Assembly (NCBI RefSeq): GCF_000315545.1
Contig: NZ_JH992902.1
Coordinates: 1,039,440-1,103,439 of the forward strand
From: Selenomonas sp. F0473
GTDB lineage: Bacteria > Bacillota > Negativicutes > Selenomonadales > Selenomonadaceae
DNA length: 64,000 nt
Direction of reading: 5' to 3'
How positions within the stretch are numbered: position 1 is the first letter of the stretch; every line of letters starts with the position of its first letter. The notes under the pieces are model-generated. The model made no database searches and was not told the DNA's origin. It saw only the letters and a program-made list of their open reading frames with translations. Both the position numbers and the translations under genes were made by a program. This document shows, in pieces, positions 33,454 through 42,905 of this stretch.

Positions 33454-36192
33454 TTAAGGTTCCCGTGCGCATTGAACAAGCTGCGGGAAATACTTCTCTA
33501 CCCGTGCTCGGCGAGCACGCTCGAGCTCTTCGCGCCGTGCGAAAAGATCGCGGTAAGCTGCGATATACGTATCTACATGCCCCCCTATGAGGCGATGTTC
33601 CGCGACATAGCGATAGGCGTTCTCCGCAATCGCAGTTCGCAGATCGGGACGCGTGATAAGCAGCGACAGCTTCCGGGAGAATTCCCGTACATTCCGATAG
33701 ATCATCCCCGTCTCGCCATCGCGCACCGTACGCTCATAAACGGTCGGCGAAGCGAGCGCCACGGCACCGTGCCCCGCCGACTCGATGAATTTCAGATCCG
33801 ACTTCGCGCGGTTGAACGCGGTATCGCCGAGCGGCAGGAGCGCGATATCCGAGGCATGCAGCGCCGCCGTATAGTCCGCATAAGAGGCGACGGGATCGCC
33901 GTCGCGCTTTCCCCACACGAACTGTTTCCGCCGCGTTCGAAGGGTCTCATAAAAAGCGCGGTCCCCCGTCACGAGGAAGAAAAGGCGGTCCTCGTGCACG
34001 CGAATCGTCTCATTCAGGGCATCCATAAGCGGCGCCCAGTCGGCCCCGCGGTTCAGCGCGCCGAAGAACACGGTCACATCCCCTCCGCCGTGCGCATAGG
34101 TCCTCTTTTCCGGCAGCGCCGCAAGTTGATTCTCCATGAGCACAACATGCGGGTTAAATTCACGCAGATAGTCCGCAAGCACCGGCGTCGAGGTCTGCAT
34201 CGCGGAGACGGCGCGAAAAGCGAAGTAATCGGATGCAGACAGAACCGTTCCGTCTTCCGGGCGGTCGTCTATTTCGTGCAGGATCAGATTCCCCCGCACA
34301 GCCGTTCGGGCAAAGAGCTCCACATTCGACGCGGTATCGGGAATGATCCGCCGCTCCATTAAAATAATACTGTTTCTTCTTTTAATAAATGTATCGAGCG
34401 TCAGCGGTGTGATATCGTCCCGCGTGCAGCCGCTCAGCGTGAGTGCTCCTAATGCCCGCATTGCGCCCAGCGGCGTGTCGAGGCGCACGTGCGCGCAAGC
34501 GGCAATCCGATCCATTACCACGACGGAAAGAGGCTCTTCGTCCGTCTCATACATACGCCGCACGTCGGCATCCACCTGCAGCAGCAGCGCCTCGGCGCGC
34601 TCCGCATGCACTTCGCGCAGCCGGACAAGCGCACGGTCATGATCCGCCGTCTCCGTGATGAATACACGGCGGCTCCAGTATGCCGCGATCAGCCTGCGCC
34701 ACGCGATGCAGCGGCGGACGAGTTCCTCCGGTTCCTCCTCCGCAGATTCCTGCCGCTCGATGCTCAGCGGCCGCCGGAATACGGCGCAGCCGCCGCGTTC
34801 TAAAAGGGACAGCCACGCGGCACAGGCGTCTGCAGGGCTCTTATCCGCCAAATGCAGGGGGATCAGATCTTCGCGTCGCACGAGCACGGCGCCCGCGGCT
34901 CCGATAAAATTATCGCATTCCATGAGGATGGATCGTCCTGCCGCGGTCCCGTCCACGACCTCGCTGTCGCCGTAGATCGGCGGCATCCGCCGCGCAGGAA
35001 TCGTGCATCTGCCGTCCGGCGCGAGCCGCGCAGCCATCGATGTCGCAAGGGCAATCTCCGGATGCTGCAGGAAGGCGTCCACCATGAGCGTCAGCTTGTC
35101 CGGCAGCAGAATCTCGTCCGCTCTGCACCAGCCGACGTATCTCCCTTGTGCGAGACGAGCGAACAGCGCGCCGTACGTTTCCTCCGCCTGCGCGCCGGAC
35201 ACACGCACACAGCGCAGGCTCGGGTCCCGCCGATATGCCTCCGGCAGCCGCTCGGTCAAGGGCTCCGTATCGGCGGCGCAGGCGACGATCTCGACATTTG
35301 GGTAGAGCTGCGCGCACGCCTCCCCCAGCATTTCGAAGAATCGCTCCTCGTCGTCGGGGACGCGCATCATAAGGCTGACGAGCGGCGCGCGCAGACGGGC
35401 GCTGCGGCAGGTAGCGGCAATAAGCGCGGGGTCGAGCCGTTCCTCGATGTCCATGAGTGCCGTATGCCACAGCGTTTCCGGCACGCCGACATCCAGCCCC
35501 CAGCGCTCGAGCAAGACGGCGCGCGCAGACAGACGCGCCATATCGTAGAGGTCGCAGACCTCCGCGCCCGCGTGCGGAAAATAGACCGGCACGCGCAGGA
35601 GGATGCGCCCCATGCATTTGAGACGCAGCGACAGGTCGATGTCCTCGCCGCCGGCCGCCGGAAAATCCTCGGAGAACCCGCCCGTCTGCACGAAGCATTC
35701 GCGCCGTACGAGCAGCGCAAAGTTTTCAAGAAAGAGGCTCTGTGTCGGCGCCCCTACGGTCTCCCGCAGCCATGTGCCGGCCGTTAGTCCATCTGCCTCC
35801 ATACGCGCGGCGTTGAGATACTGCCACGCATACGCGGTACGGTTGCCGAACGGTCCGACCGCGCCGATCTCTGGCGCCATGCAGATCGTATCGAGCAGCG
35901 TGCGCAGTCCCTCCGCCCGTATGAGAACCCCTTCCCGCAGAAATAGGATATACGGCGCCGCGGCATCCGCCGCCCCCGCATTATAAAGGCGCGCAAGGCT
36001 TTCCGTCTCCGTCGTTAAAAGCGCGACATTCGCCGCCGTCTTTCGGTACCTCTTTGCCGCCGCAGGCGGAGCGGCAGCGACAATCTCCGCCCCAATTCCG
36101 CTTTCCGTACAGGCGGCGCAGGCAGCGGCGAGGGTCGCGTCGAGGTACGCGCCCTCCTCGGTCGCCGCAACGACGATACGCAATACGTTCAT
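33454..36192 (-). CDS. Large three-part glycosyltransferase-like protein (912 aa)
   Basis: The N-terminal 270 residues look like a GT-A (GT2) fold: RIVVAATEEGAYLDATLAAA opens it and the FSEDFPAAGGEDIDLSLRLK segment is the usual GGEDxDL acceptor motif. A second GT2-like domain begins near residue 277 (PLVSLMMRVPDDEERFFEML). In both, the metal-binding DxD seems altered (LFLREGVLI and CRADEI). The last third (FFGALNRGADWAPLMDAL, SDIALLPL, KFIESAGHGAVALASPTVYE) resembles a GT4/GT1 sugar transferase. It is the last gene of the island behind fliC, 4 bp after the TPR gene. Likely partner in surface glycan or flagellin glycosylation; the substrate is unknown. Confidence 0.75.
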   Translation of the reverse strand: MNVLRIVVAATEEGAYLDATLAAACAACTESGIGAEIVAAAPPAAAKRYRKTAANVALLTTETESLARLYNAGAADAAAPYILFLREGVLIRAEGLRTLLDTICMAPEIGAVGPFGNRTAYAWQYLNAARMEADGLTAGTWLRETVGAPTQSLFLENFALLVRRECFVQTGGFSEDFPAAGGEDIDLSLRLKCMGRILLRVPVYFPHAGAEVCDLYDMARLSARAVLLERWGLDVGVPETLWHTALMDIEERLDPALIAATCRSARLRAPLVSLMMRVPDDEERFFEMLGEACAQLYPNVEIVACAADTEPLTERLPEAYRRDPSLRCVRVSGAQAEETYGALFARLAQGRYVGWCRADEILLPDKLTLMVDAFLQHPEIALATSMAARLAPDGRCTIPARRMPPIYGDSEVVDGTAAGRSILMECDNFIGAAGAVLVRREDLIPLHLADKSPADACAAWLSLLERGGCAVFRRPLSIERQESAEEEPEELVRRCIAWRRLIAAYWSRRVFITETADHDRALVRLREVHAERAEALLLQVDADVRRMYETDEEPLSVVVMDRIAACAHVRLDTPLGAMRALGALTLSGCTRDDITPLTLDTFIKRRNSIILMERRIIPDTASNVELFARTAVRGNLILHEIDDRPEDGTVLSASDYFAFRAVSAMQTSTPVLADYLREFNPHVVLMENQLAALPEKRTYAHGGGDVTVFFGALNRGADWAPLMDALNETIRVHEDRLFFLVTGDRAFYETLRTRRKQFVWGKRDGDPVASYADYTAALHASDIALLPLGDTAFNRAKSDLKFIESAGHGAVALASPTVYERTVRDGETGMIYRNVREFSRKLSLLITRPDLRTAIAENAYRYVAEHRLIGGHVDTYIAAYRDLFARREELERARRARVEKYFPQLVQCAREP

Positions 36193-36196
36193 ATTG

Positions 36197-37147
36197 TCAG
36201 GATTTGAGGAGGCGCAGCAGGAGGAAGTTCGTATCCTTCATCTCCGAGGCGACGCGAACCGCGCGGTCCGTATCCCCCATATCGTGCAGGAGCACGGCCA
36301 TGTTCTTGATGCTGCTGTCGCAGCCCGGATCAATCTCCAGCGCCTTGGTCAGCAAGAATTTCGCGCCCTCATAGTCCCCCGCCATATAGGCGGCGCCTGC
36401 GAAGGCGTTCAGCGCGCGAACCTTCTCGTTCGGACGAATATCCTCGCCGAGAATCTTGGCCGCCGTTTCAGAGGCGTTCAGTTTGAGCGCCTTCTCTCCC
36501 GGGACCGCCGCCGATTTCGGTGCGGGAACTGCAACATCCTTCGCGGGCGGCACAGCCACATCCTTCGGTGCGGGCACCGCAGGCTTTTTGACCGCCGAGG
36601 GCGCGGGCACGCCGACCGGAGCCGTACCGAGGCCGAGGAACGCCGCGAGATGCGGATACTTCGTGCGGGTCTCGGCGGGGCTGAGCCGCGCTTCGAGTCC
36701 TGCATAGCGTTCAATTGCCGCGCGCTGCGCCTCGGTCAGCACGTTCCCATGGGACGCCAATATATTGTCATAGACTTTAAGCGCGTCCTGCGTCCGTTTT
36801 TCCTTGAGGCAGATGCGGCCGAGAAGGATGCGCACGTCCACATTCTGCGGATCCCGCGTCAGCGTCGTCGTCACCCAGTCCGCCGCGCGCGTCGTGTCGC
36901 CCGTCTCAAAATACGCGCGCGCAATATCGCCGAAGCATTCCTCCGGCGCTGTGCCCGCCGCAGTCATATCCGCAAACGCATTGATTGCGTCGGCATATGC
37001 CTTTTTCTCCATATAGCCGCGAATGCGTGCCGCCTCGTTCTCCCGGTTCGTCATAGCGATCGTTCCTTTCCCTTTCCGCTTTCCTTCTTCTTTGCGGCGC
37101 TGCTGTTTTTGTGCGCGCTCCGCGTTGTTTTTCTTACGTTTCTTCAT
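36197..37147 (-). CDS. Tetratricopeptide-repeat protein with a proline/alanine-rich linker
   Basis: A 316-residue protein. A very basic start (KKRKKNNAERAQKQQRRKE) precedes TPR-like helices (YADAINAFADMTAAG, FGDIARAYFETGDTTRAADW, VDVRILLGRICLKEKRTQDA). A linker of repeated PAPKDVAVP-type units (about residues 190-220) leads to a last TPR pair (KVRALNAFAGAAYMAGDYEGA, SSIKNMAVLLHDMGDTDRA). No catalytic motif is visible, so it is probably an adaptor for the island's transferases. The start is open: ATG 37147 overlaps the previous gene by 14 nt (GGGAG upstream); ATG 37054 has AAGGAA. Confidence 0.7.
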   Translation of the reverse strand: MKKRKKNNAERAQKQQRRKEEGKRKGKGTIAMTNRENEAARIRGYMEKKAYADAINAFADMTAAGTAPEECFGDIARAYFETGDTTRAADWVTTTLTRDPQNVDVRILLGRICLKEKRTQDALKVYDNILASHGNVLTEAQRAAIERYAGLEARLSPAETRTKYPHLAAFLGLGTAPVGVPAPSAVKKPAVPAPKDVAVPPAKDVAVPAPKSAAVPGEKALKLNASETAAKILGEDIRPNEKVRALNAFAGAAYMAGDYEGAKFLLTKALEIDPGCDSSIKNMAVLLHDMGDTDRAVRVASEMKDTNFLLLRLLKS

Positions 37148-38630
37148 TGAGATAGCGCTCCCATATCGTCTCGTATGCTTCTTCCATGTCCCGTACATAC
37201 CGCGCGCCGTCCATCATGGGAGAGGCGCGCATCATGCGCTGCGCCGCGCCGTGCAGGGCCGCGAGGAGTTCTCCGTCCCGGGCGAGCAGCACCGCGCGCT
37301 CGACATAAGATGCCGGCGTATCCGCAGCCAGCTCGCCGAGCCCCGCATTTTGCAGAATGCCCATGCCAAACCGCGCTCCATGGCGCGTTCCCGCCCGCGT
37401 GACGACGGGCAGCCCCATAAAGAGGGCCTCGCATGTCGTCCCGCCCCCCTGATAGGGGTAAGTATCGAGGATGATGTCCGCGTCGAGATAATCCCGCAGA
37501 TAGTCCCGCGTCCCCGGACGCAGTTCGATCCGCTCCGAACTAAGGCCCGCACGCGCGGCGCGGCGCCGCATCCGTTCGACCGGTTCCATATTCGAATTCA
37601 CATTCTTGAGCAGGAGACGGGCATCCGGCACGCGGCGCAGGATCTCCGCCCACAGCCGGAGCGTCTCATCCGTGATTTTGGAGAAGTTGTTAAAACTCCC
37701 GAATACCACGGGCGCATGCGCTCTGCGCACAATATTCTCATAAGGTGCGAACCGTTCCGGCGGTGTGAAGCAGAGATGCGTGCGCGGCAGGCGGAGAATC
37801 TTCTCAAAAAAGAGGGCCTCCATCCCCGGCGGATCACAGACGGGATCGCCAAGCACATAGTCCATTGCGGGCAGCCCCGTCGTATCGAAATAGCCGATGC
37901 CCGAGACCTGCACGGGGGCCGGCCGACATGCCGCGATCCGCAGCGTACGCCCGCCCGCCGTATGCCCCGCAAGGTCAAAGAGGATGTCGATCTCATCCGC
38001 ATAAATCGCCGCTGCCGCCTCTGCAGGAGGCTTTCCCCCAAGACTCCGATAGCCGTCCACCATGCCCGCCAGCCAGTCCGTCACCTCATCGCCGCGCCCC
38101 CTGCCGACATCATACAGATACACGGCAAAGCGCGCATGATCGTAGCCCGAAAAGAGCTGTACGGCGAAGTTCAGCACAACATGTTCCGAGAGCGAGGGCG
38201 AGACGTAGCCAATCCGGATTTTCTCCCGCCGCCGCTTTCCATGAGAGAACTGCGGCACCCCTCCGAAGATACGGGCACACGCGCCGTGTTCCTCCCGCAT
38301 CTCCGCATCGGAGATATCCGCCGTATAGTGGAGCGTCATAAGATAGTTGCTGAGGAGTTCGGCGCGCTCGTCCTGCGGGGCGCCCTCAAGGTTCCAAGAG
38401 GAGCGCAGATGCGGCAGCGCCGCCTCGAGTTCCCCGAGCATATAGAGCAGCTGCCCCGCCGTTGCGTGATACTTCCACCGGTACGCCGCAGGGAATAGAT
38501 TATCCTCGCCCATCCGCATCAGCCGCGCGAGCGCCTCCTCGAAACGGTGCGCCGCGATCGCTTTTTGCACGCCGGCAAAGGCCGTGTCAAACGAATCCCT
38601 GTTCCGTTTCCCGGCGCGCCCAAATGTCAC
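37134..38630 (-). CDS. GT41 (O-GlcNAc transferase-like) glycosyltransferase
   Basis: A 498-residue protein with short TPR helices at the N-terminus and a full OGT-type catalytic region. GYVSPSLSEHVVLNF carries the histidine matching H498 of human OGT. DLAGHTAGGRTLR carries the H558 equivalent. FGSFNNFSKITDETL carries the lysine matching K842, and DTYPYQGGGTTCEALFMGLP is the UDP-binding loop. It should transfer a sugar from a UDP-sugar to Ser/Thr. The start is GTG 38630 with GGAGGG 8 nt upstream; it overlaps the gene before it by 44 nt. Confidence 0.87.
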   Translation of the reverse strand: MTFGRAGKRNRDSFDTAFAGVQKAIAAHRFEEALARLMRMGEDNLFPAAYRWKYHATAGQLLYMLGELEAALPHLRSSWNLEGAPQDERAELLSNYLMTLHYTADISDAEMREEHGACARIFGGVPQFSHGKRRREKIRIGYVSPSLSEHVVLNFAVQLFSGYDHARFAVYLYDVGRGRGDEVTDWLAGMVDGYRSLGGKPPAEAAAAIYADEIDILFDLAGHTAGGRTLRIAACRPAPVQVSGIGYFDTTGLPAMDYVLGDPVCDPPGMEALFFEKILRLPRTHLCFTPPERFAPYENIVRRAHAPVVFGSFNNFSKITDETLRLWAEILRRVPDARLLLKNVNSNMEPVERMRRRAARAGLSSERIELRPGTRDYLRDYLDADIILDTYPYQGGGTTCEALFMGLPVVTRAGTRHGARFGMGILQNAGLGELAADTPASYVERAVLLARDGELLAALHGAAQRMMRASPMMDGARYVRDMEEAYETIWERYLNEET

Positions 38631-41340
38631 GATAGCATCCCTCCATCTCGCGGATATAGCGCTCCTGATCCATCATGGGCGAAACCCTCATACGATCCCG
38701 CAGTTCCCTGTGCAGCGCGTCGAGGAGATCGAGATTCCCCGCCAGCATCACCGCCGTCTCCACATAGTCCGAAAGACGTTCGGAGGCGAGATCGCCGAGG
38801 CCAATGTTGGCGAGCAGACTGTAGGTAAAGCGCGTGCTGTGCCGCTCCGTATAGTACGAGACGACGGGCACGCCCATATAGAGAGCGTCGCACGTCGTAC
38901 CGCCGCCCGGCCACGGGAACGTATCGAGCGCGATGTCCACATCGAGATAGCGCAGCATATAGTCTCGTGTCGCCCGTTCGAACTGCACACGGCTCATATC
39001 GAGCCCCAGCCTCTTCATACGGTCATGCGCGGCGCGCACCACGCCTTTCTTCGCATAGGCGGCATTTTTGAGCAGGAGGCGCGCCGTCGGCAGCCGCCGC
39101 AGGATCTCCGCCCATACCCGCAGCATCTCGTCCGTGATCTTCACATATTGATTGAACGAAGCGAGTTGGATATATCCGCGCCGTCGTGCGGGCGTCCCCT
39201 CGGATGCGGGGAGGTGCGTATACCCATTATAACAGAATTGACTCGTCAGGCGCAGTAATTTTTCAACAAAATATATGTCTGTGCCGGCCCCCGGCGGATC
39301 GCAGTACCGATCCGTGACAAAGTAATCCACGGCGCGAAGCCCCGTCGTCGCCATATAGCCAAGCCCGGAGACCTGCACGGGCGCGGGTTTCCACGCGAGT
39401 GCGGGCAGCCCGCTCCGCGCGGTATGCCCCGCGAGATCAAAAAGGATATCCACCTCATCCGCATAGATCCGCGCGGCGATCTTCGCCGGCGCTGCCGCAT
39501 CCGCCGAAACATCGCGCCACGCCGTCACCAGCGTCTTGAAAAACTCCGTATACTGATCCGTCTTTCCAAGGCTGTAGCAGTAGACCTCAAAGGAATCTCG
39601 GTCAAATCCCGCAAGAAACGGCCAAATGAAATACTGCATGACGTGCTCGCGAAAATCGCCCGAAATATAGCCGATGCGGATCTTTTCTTTTTTGCGGCGC
39701 CCCGTATGCGTATAGGGGCGGATTCCGGCAAAGAACTGCTCGTACCCCACGCTGCGTCGGCAGATCTCTGCCGGCGGCACGTCGACGGCGTTCATTGTCA
39801 TGAGCGCCGTGCTGTAATAGGATCGCCGCATCAAATGATCCGAGGCGCATGCCGCATACATCTCCGCGTACCGAGCGGCCGCCGCCGCACCGAGGACATC
39901 CGCGCCATAATCCGCGCATGCCTTGCACAGCGCCTCCCGCACCTCCGGCGAAACGGACAGCCGTTCCGCTTCGATCTCCGAGAGCCCCTTCTGTGCAAGC
40001 GCCACAAGCTCCGCCTGCGAACAGTACAGGCTCCCGCTCGCAATGGCAAGGAACAAACGCGCGCCTTCGCGCTCCGGAGGAACGCCCTCCGCGGCAAGCG
40101 CCCACCGAGCCGCGAGTACCTTTCGGTTCAAAAAGAAATATGCCCATGCGAGCGACATCCGCCCCGCGGGAGCGAGAGCACCGCAGCCGTCCAGGATACG
40201 CGCCTCATACGCGACCCGCGCCCAATCCTTCGACGTCTCTGCCCGCATGAGCGCAGCCTCATGTTCCTCCACATGCGGGCGCTCTTTCACTCCAAAGAGC
40301 ACACGGTCATACGCGCGCTCCACCGTAAACATATAGGCGCCGGAATCGGCAAGCGGGCTATCGTGCAGGTTCCACCGGAGCAGCTCGTGCAGCTCCGAGA
40401 GACGCGCCGCATCGCGCAGCAGCACCCCGGCACGCACCGCGAGCGCCGACGTATCCGCCGCAATCTCCTCGTCCGGTTCCACCGCCGCGAGGATGCCCGC
40501 GGCATAAGCGCCGCCTGCAAACGGGTGCGCGGTGAGAAGCGGCACGGCATATTCCAACGTGCGGCAAATCTGTGCGGGATCGGCCGCGATCCCAATCGCA
40601 ATGTCAAGTTCCTCATAGGAGATTTCGTCTGCAAGGAACAGCTCGGCCGCATCTGTGCCCATCTCCGCAGCGCGTTCAATGTCCGCATCGGTCAGCACGC
40701 CGCCGATCTCCGCGGGCAGAATCAGCCGCACGTCCGGAATGCTTGAGAAAAGCGCACAGCATAGAGCAACGATCTCTTCCCGCAGCGTCTCGTCGGCTCT
40801 CCCGACGAAACCGATTGTCGCCGTGCCGCGCTCGAGGAGCGGCGTGCGGAAAACATAGTTCTTCGGAGGATCCAGCGGCGTATAGCAGAGCGGCACGAAA
40901 TCCGCATATCCGTCCACGGAGGGCAGGGCATCCACAAGCTCCGCGGGCCGGCGCTCGGCGATCGAGACAAGATGCCGCGCGGGATGCGCTGCGAAAATCT
41001 CCCGGATCAGGGGAGGCGGCGCATCGGCAGAGAGGTCGACGAGAAGATCGATCGCGTCACGCCGTATGATCTCCGCCGCCTCCCGTGCCGTATACGCACC
41101 GAGGGTACGAAACGCCGCCGCTTCCTTTGCAAACAGCTCCGTATCCCCCTCCGGTCCCGTATGATAGGCATAGAGTTCAAAGCGTTTCCGATCCGCACCG
41201 AGGAAAAATGCCGGCAAAAAGGTACGCCATGCACCGCTCCCGAACGCATCGGAAAGATAGCCGACACGTATTTTCCTCGGCGCGTTATGCCGATGCGCGG
41301 CAGATTTTCCGCGATGTTTCTTCGCGCCCTTTTTCTTCAT
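38587..41340 (-). CDS. Tandem GT41 protein: degenerate N-terminal and intact C-terminal OGT-like domain
   Basis: A 917-residue protein. Residues about 25-345 align to the GT41 fold (KIRVGYLSDAFGSGAWRTFL ... DLLVDLSADAPPPLIREI), but the catalytic histidines are gone: GSGAW replaces SEHVV, and SADAPPP replaces AGHTAGG. A helical region (about 390-545) follows. The C-terminal part is intact: GYISGDFREHVMQYF, AGHTARSGLP, FNQYVKITDEML and DTFPWPGGGTTCDALYMGVP. So one half may act as scaffold or regulator. ATG 41340 overlaps the preceding stop as ATGA. The basic N-terminus (KKKGAKKHRGKS) resembles that of the TPR gene. Confidence 0.83.
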   Translation of the reverse strand: MKKKGAKKHRGKSAAHRHNAPRKIRVGYLSDAFGSGAWRTFLPAFFLGADRKRFELYAYHTGPEGDTELFAKEAAAFRTLGAYTAREAAEIIRRDAIDLLVDLSADAPPPLIREIFAAHPARHLVSIAERRPAELVDALPSVDGYADFVPLCYTPLDPPKNYVFRTPLLERGTATIGFVGRADETLREEIVALCCALFSSIPDVRLILPAEIGGVLTDADIERAAEMGTDAAELFLADEISYEELDIAIGIAADPAQICRTLEYAVPLLTAHPFAGGAYAAGILAAVEPDEEIAADTSALAVRAGVLLRDAARLSELHELLRWNLHDSPLADSGAYMFTVERAYDRVLFGVKERPHVEEHEAALMRAETSKDWARVAYEARILDGCGALAPAGRMSLAWAYFFLNRKVLAARWALAAEGVPPEREGARLFLAIASGSLYCSQAELVALAQKGLSEIEAERLSVSPEVREALCKACADYGADVLGAAAAARYAEMYAACASDHLMRRSYYSTALMTMNAVDVPPAEICRRSVGYEQFFAGIRPYTHTGRRKKEKIRIGYISGDFREHVMQYFIWPFLAGFDRDSFEVYCYSLGKTDQYTEFFKTLVTAWRDVSADAAAPAKIAARIYADEVDILFDLAGHTARSGLPALAWKPAPVQVSGLGYMATTGLRAVDYFVTDRYCDPPGAGTDIYFVEKLLRLTSQFCYNGYTHLPASEGTPARRRGYIQLASFNQYVKITDEMLRVWAEILRRLPTARLLLKNAAYAKKGVVRAAHDRMKRLGLDMSRVQFERATRDYMLRYLDVDIALDTFPWPGGGTTCDALYMGVPVVSYYTERHSTRFTYSLLANIGLGDLASERLSDYVETAVMLAGNLDLLDALHRELRDRMRVSPMMDQERYIREMEGCYRDIWARRETEQGFV

Positions 41341-42879
41341 CGTATATCCCTTTCTTCCGCATCTGCCAAAGCACACCGGTACGCGCCTTCCAAGGCGCGC
41401 ATATAGCCCTCTTGATCCATCACGGGCGAACGCTCCATCATCGATCGCAGTCCGCCGTGCAGCGCATCCAGCGTATCGAGATCGGCGGCAAGCCCTACGG
41501 CGCGCGCAATATAGTCCTCCGCCGTCTCTGCCGCGAGTTCCGCGAGCCCCGCATGAGAGAGCAGCGCATAGCCGAAACGCGTACTGCGCCGCGCCGCATA
41601 ACGCGTCACTACGGGGACGCCCATATAGAACGCATCGCAGGTCGTCCCGCCGCCGGGCCACGGAAACGTGTCGAGCGCAACGTCCACATCGAGATAGCGG
41701 TTCATATAGCCCGTATCCGCGGGTTCGAGGAGGACCCTGCCAAGATTAAAGTCAAGCCGCCGCAGCCGCTCCTCTGCCGCCGACCGCATCTCCGGGGCGA
41801 AAAACACCTGCGACTTGAGGAGCAGGCGCCCTCCCGGCACACGCGCTAGAATCTCCCGCCAAACGGCGAGCATCTCGTCCGTAAATTTCCGATACTGATT
41901 GAACACGCCGAACAGTATGTAACTGCGCCGGCGTGCCGGCGTTCCGGCAGAACGCGGCAAGCCGGCGGGCGGCACATAGCAGAACTGGCTGGGCAGGCGC
42001 ACGAGTTTCTCCGTAAAATAGCGCTCATGTCCGGCCCCCGGCGGGTCGCAGGCCGCATCCGTGAGGAAATCATTCACCGCAGGAAGCCCCGAAGTCGCCG
42101 TGTAGCCGAGCCCCATCATCTGCACGGGCGCGGGGCGGCGCGCGAGCACGGGCAGCGCTCCTCCCGACGCATGTCCCGCGAGATCGACGAGCACATCAAT
42201 CTCATCCGCATAAATACGTGCCGCCGTCTCTGCGGGAGACGTATCTCCCATATCCCGCCACACGTATGCATATGGACGCAGCGCTGCCGTCACATCGTCC
42301 AGCTCCGCCGTCGTACTGTAGACATAGACCTCGAATCGGGTGCGGTCGCATCCCGTAAGCAGCGGCTGAACGAAATGCCGCATAACATTCCGGCGAAATA
42401 TAGCCGACGCGAATCTTTTCATGACGATAGGGAGCGGCAAACGTGTACTGCGGCACATCTGCAAAGATCCTGCCATAATCGGAGTGCGCCGCAAAAAGCG
42501 CCGCTTCATCAACCTCCCACGCGTTCTGTGCGAGGAGAAACGAGCTGTACAGCCCCGCGTCCGTCGGCTCCTCCCTATAGGCGTCATAATAAAATTCCGC
42601 CGTCTGCGGATCCCCGATCCGATACGCCGCAGCCGCACGCAGTCTCATGTATTCATGGCACATCTCCGAACGTCCCGCCGCGATATAATCTGCCGCCTCG
42701 CGGAGAGCGCGCGGCAGATCTCCCATCCGCTCCAGCGCATAGGTATGAAGATAGCGGATCATATCGTCCGCCGCACCTGTCCCAATCGCTTCCTCCGTAA
42801 GATGCAGTGCCTCGGCATAGCGCTCCGCCGTAAGCGCAGCGAAGATCCGGTCTTTCAGTGCCGCATAGGTTCTACTCAT
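41337..42879 (-). pseudogene. GT41 (OGT-like) glycosyltransferase, frameshifted
   Basis: The N-terminal TPR part and KIRVGYISPE lie in one frame (from ATG 42879). The catalytic remainder, from FRRNVMRHFVQPLLTG to the stop at 41337, lies in another. The break is at 42390-42398, where TTTCGCCGG on the coding strand serves both frames. This is what an 11-nt deletion between two copies of that motif would leave. Intact paralogues read GYIS-[PG]-D-F/V-R. Even rejoined, the H498 position reads N (RRNVM) and GHT reads GHA, so activity is doubtful. The last codons overlap the next gene as ATGA. Confidence 0.75.
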
Positions 42880-42905
42880 TCTATCGTCATCCCCCGCACG
42901 TGCCT

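Noticed and set aside
38587-38630. Overlap of two GT41 genes as a sign of one frameshifted gene
   Set aside because: Both proteins have complete catalytic regions and the downstream gene has its own GGAGGG ribosome site before a GTG, so they are two genes.
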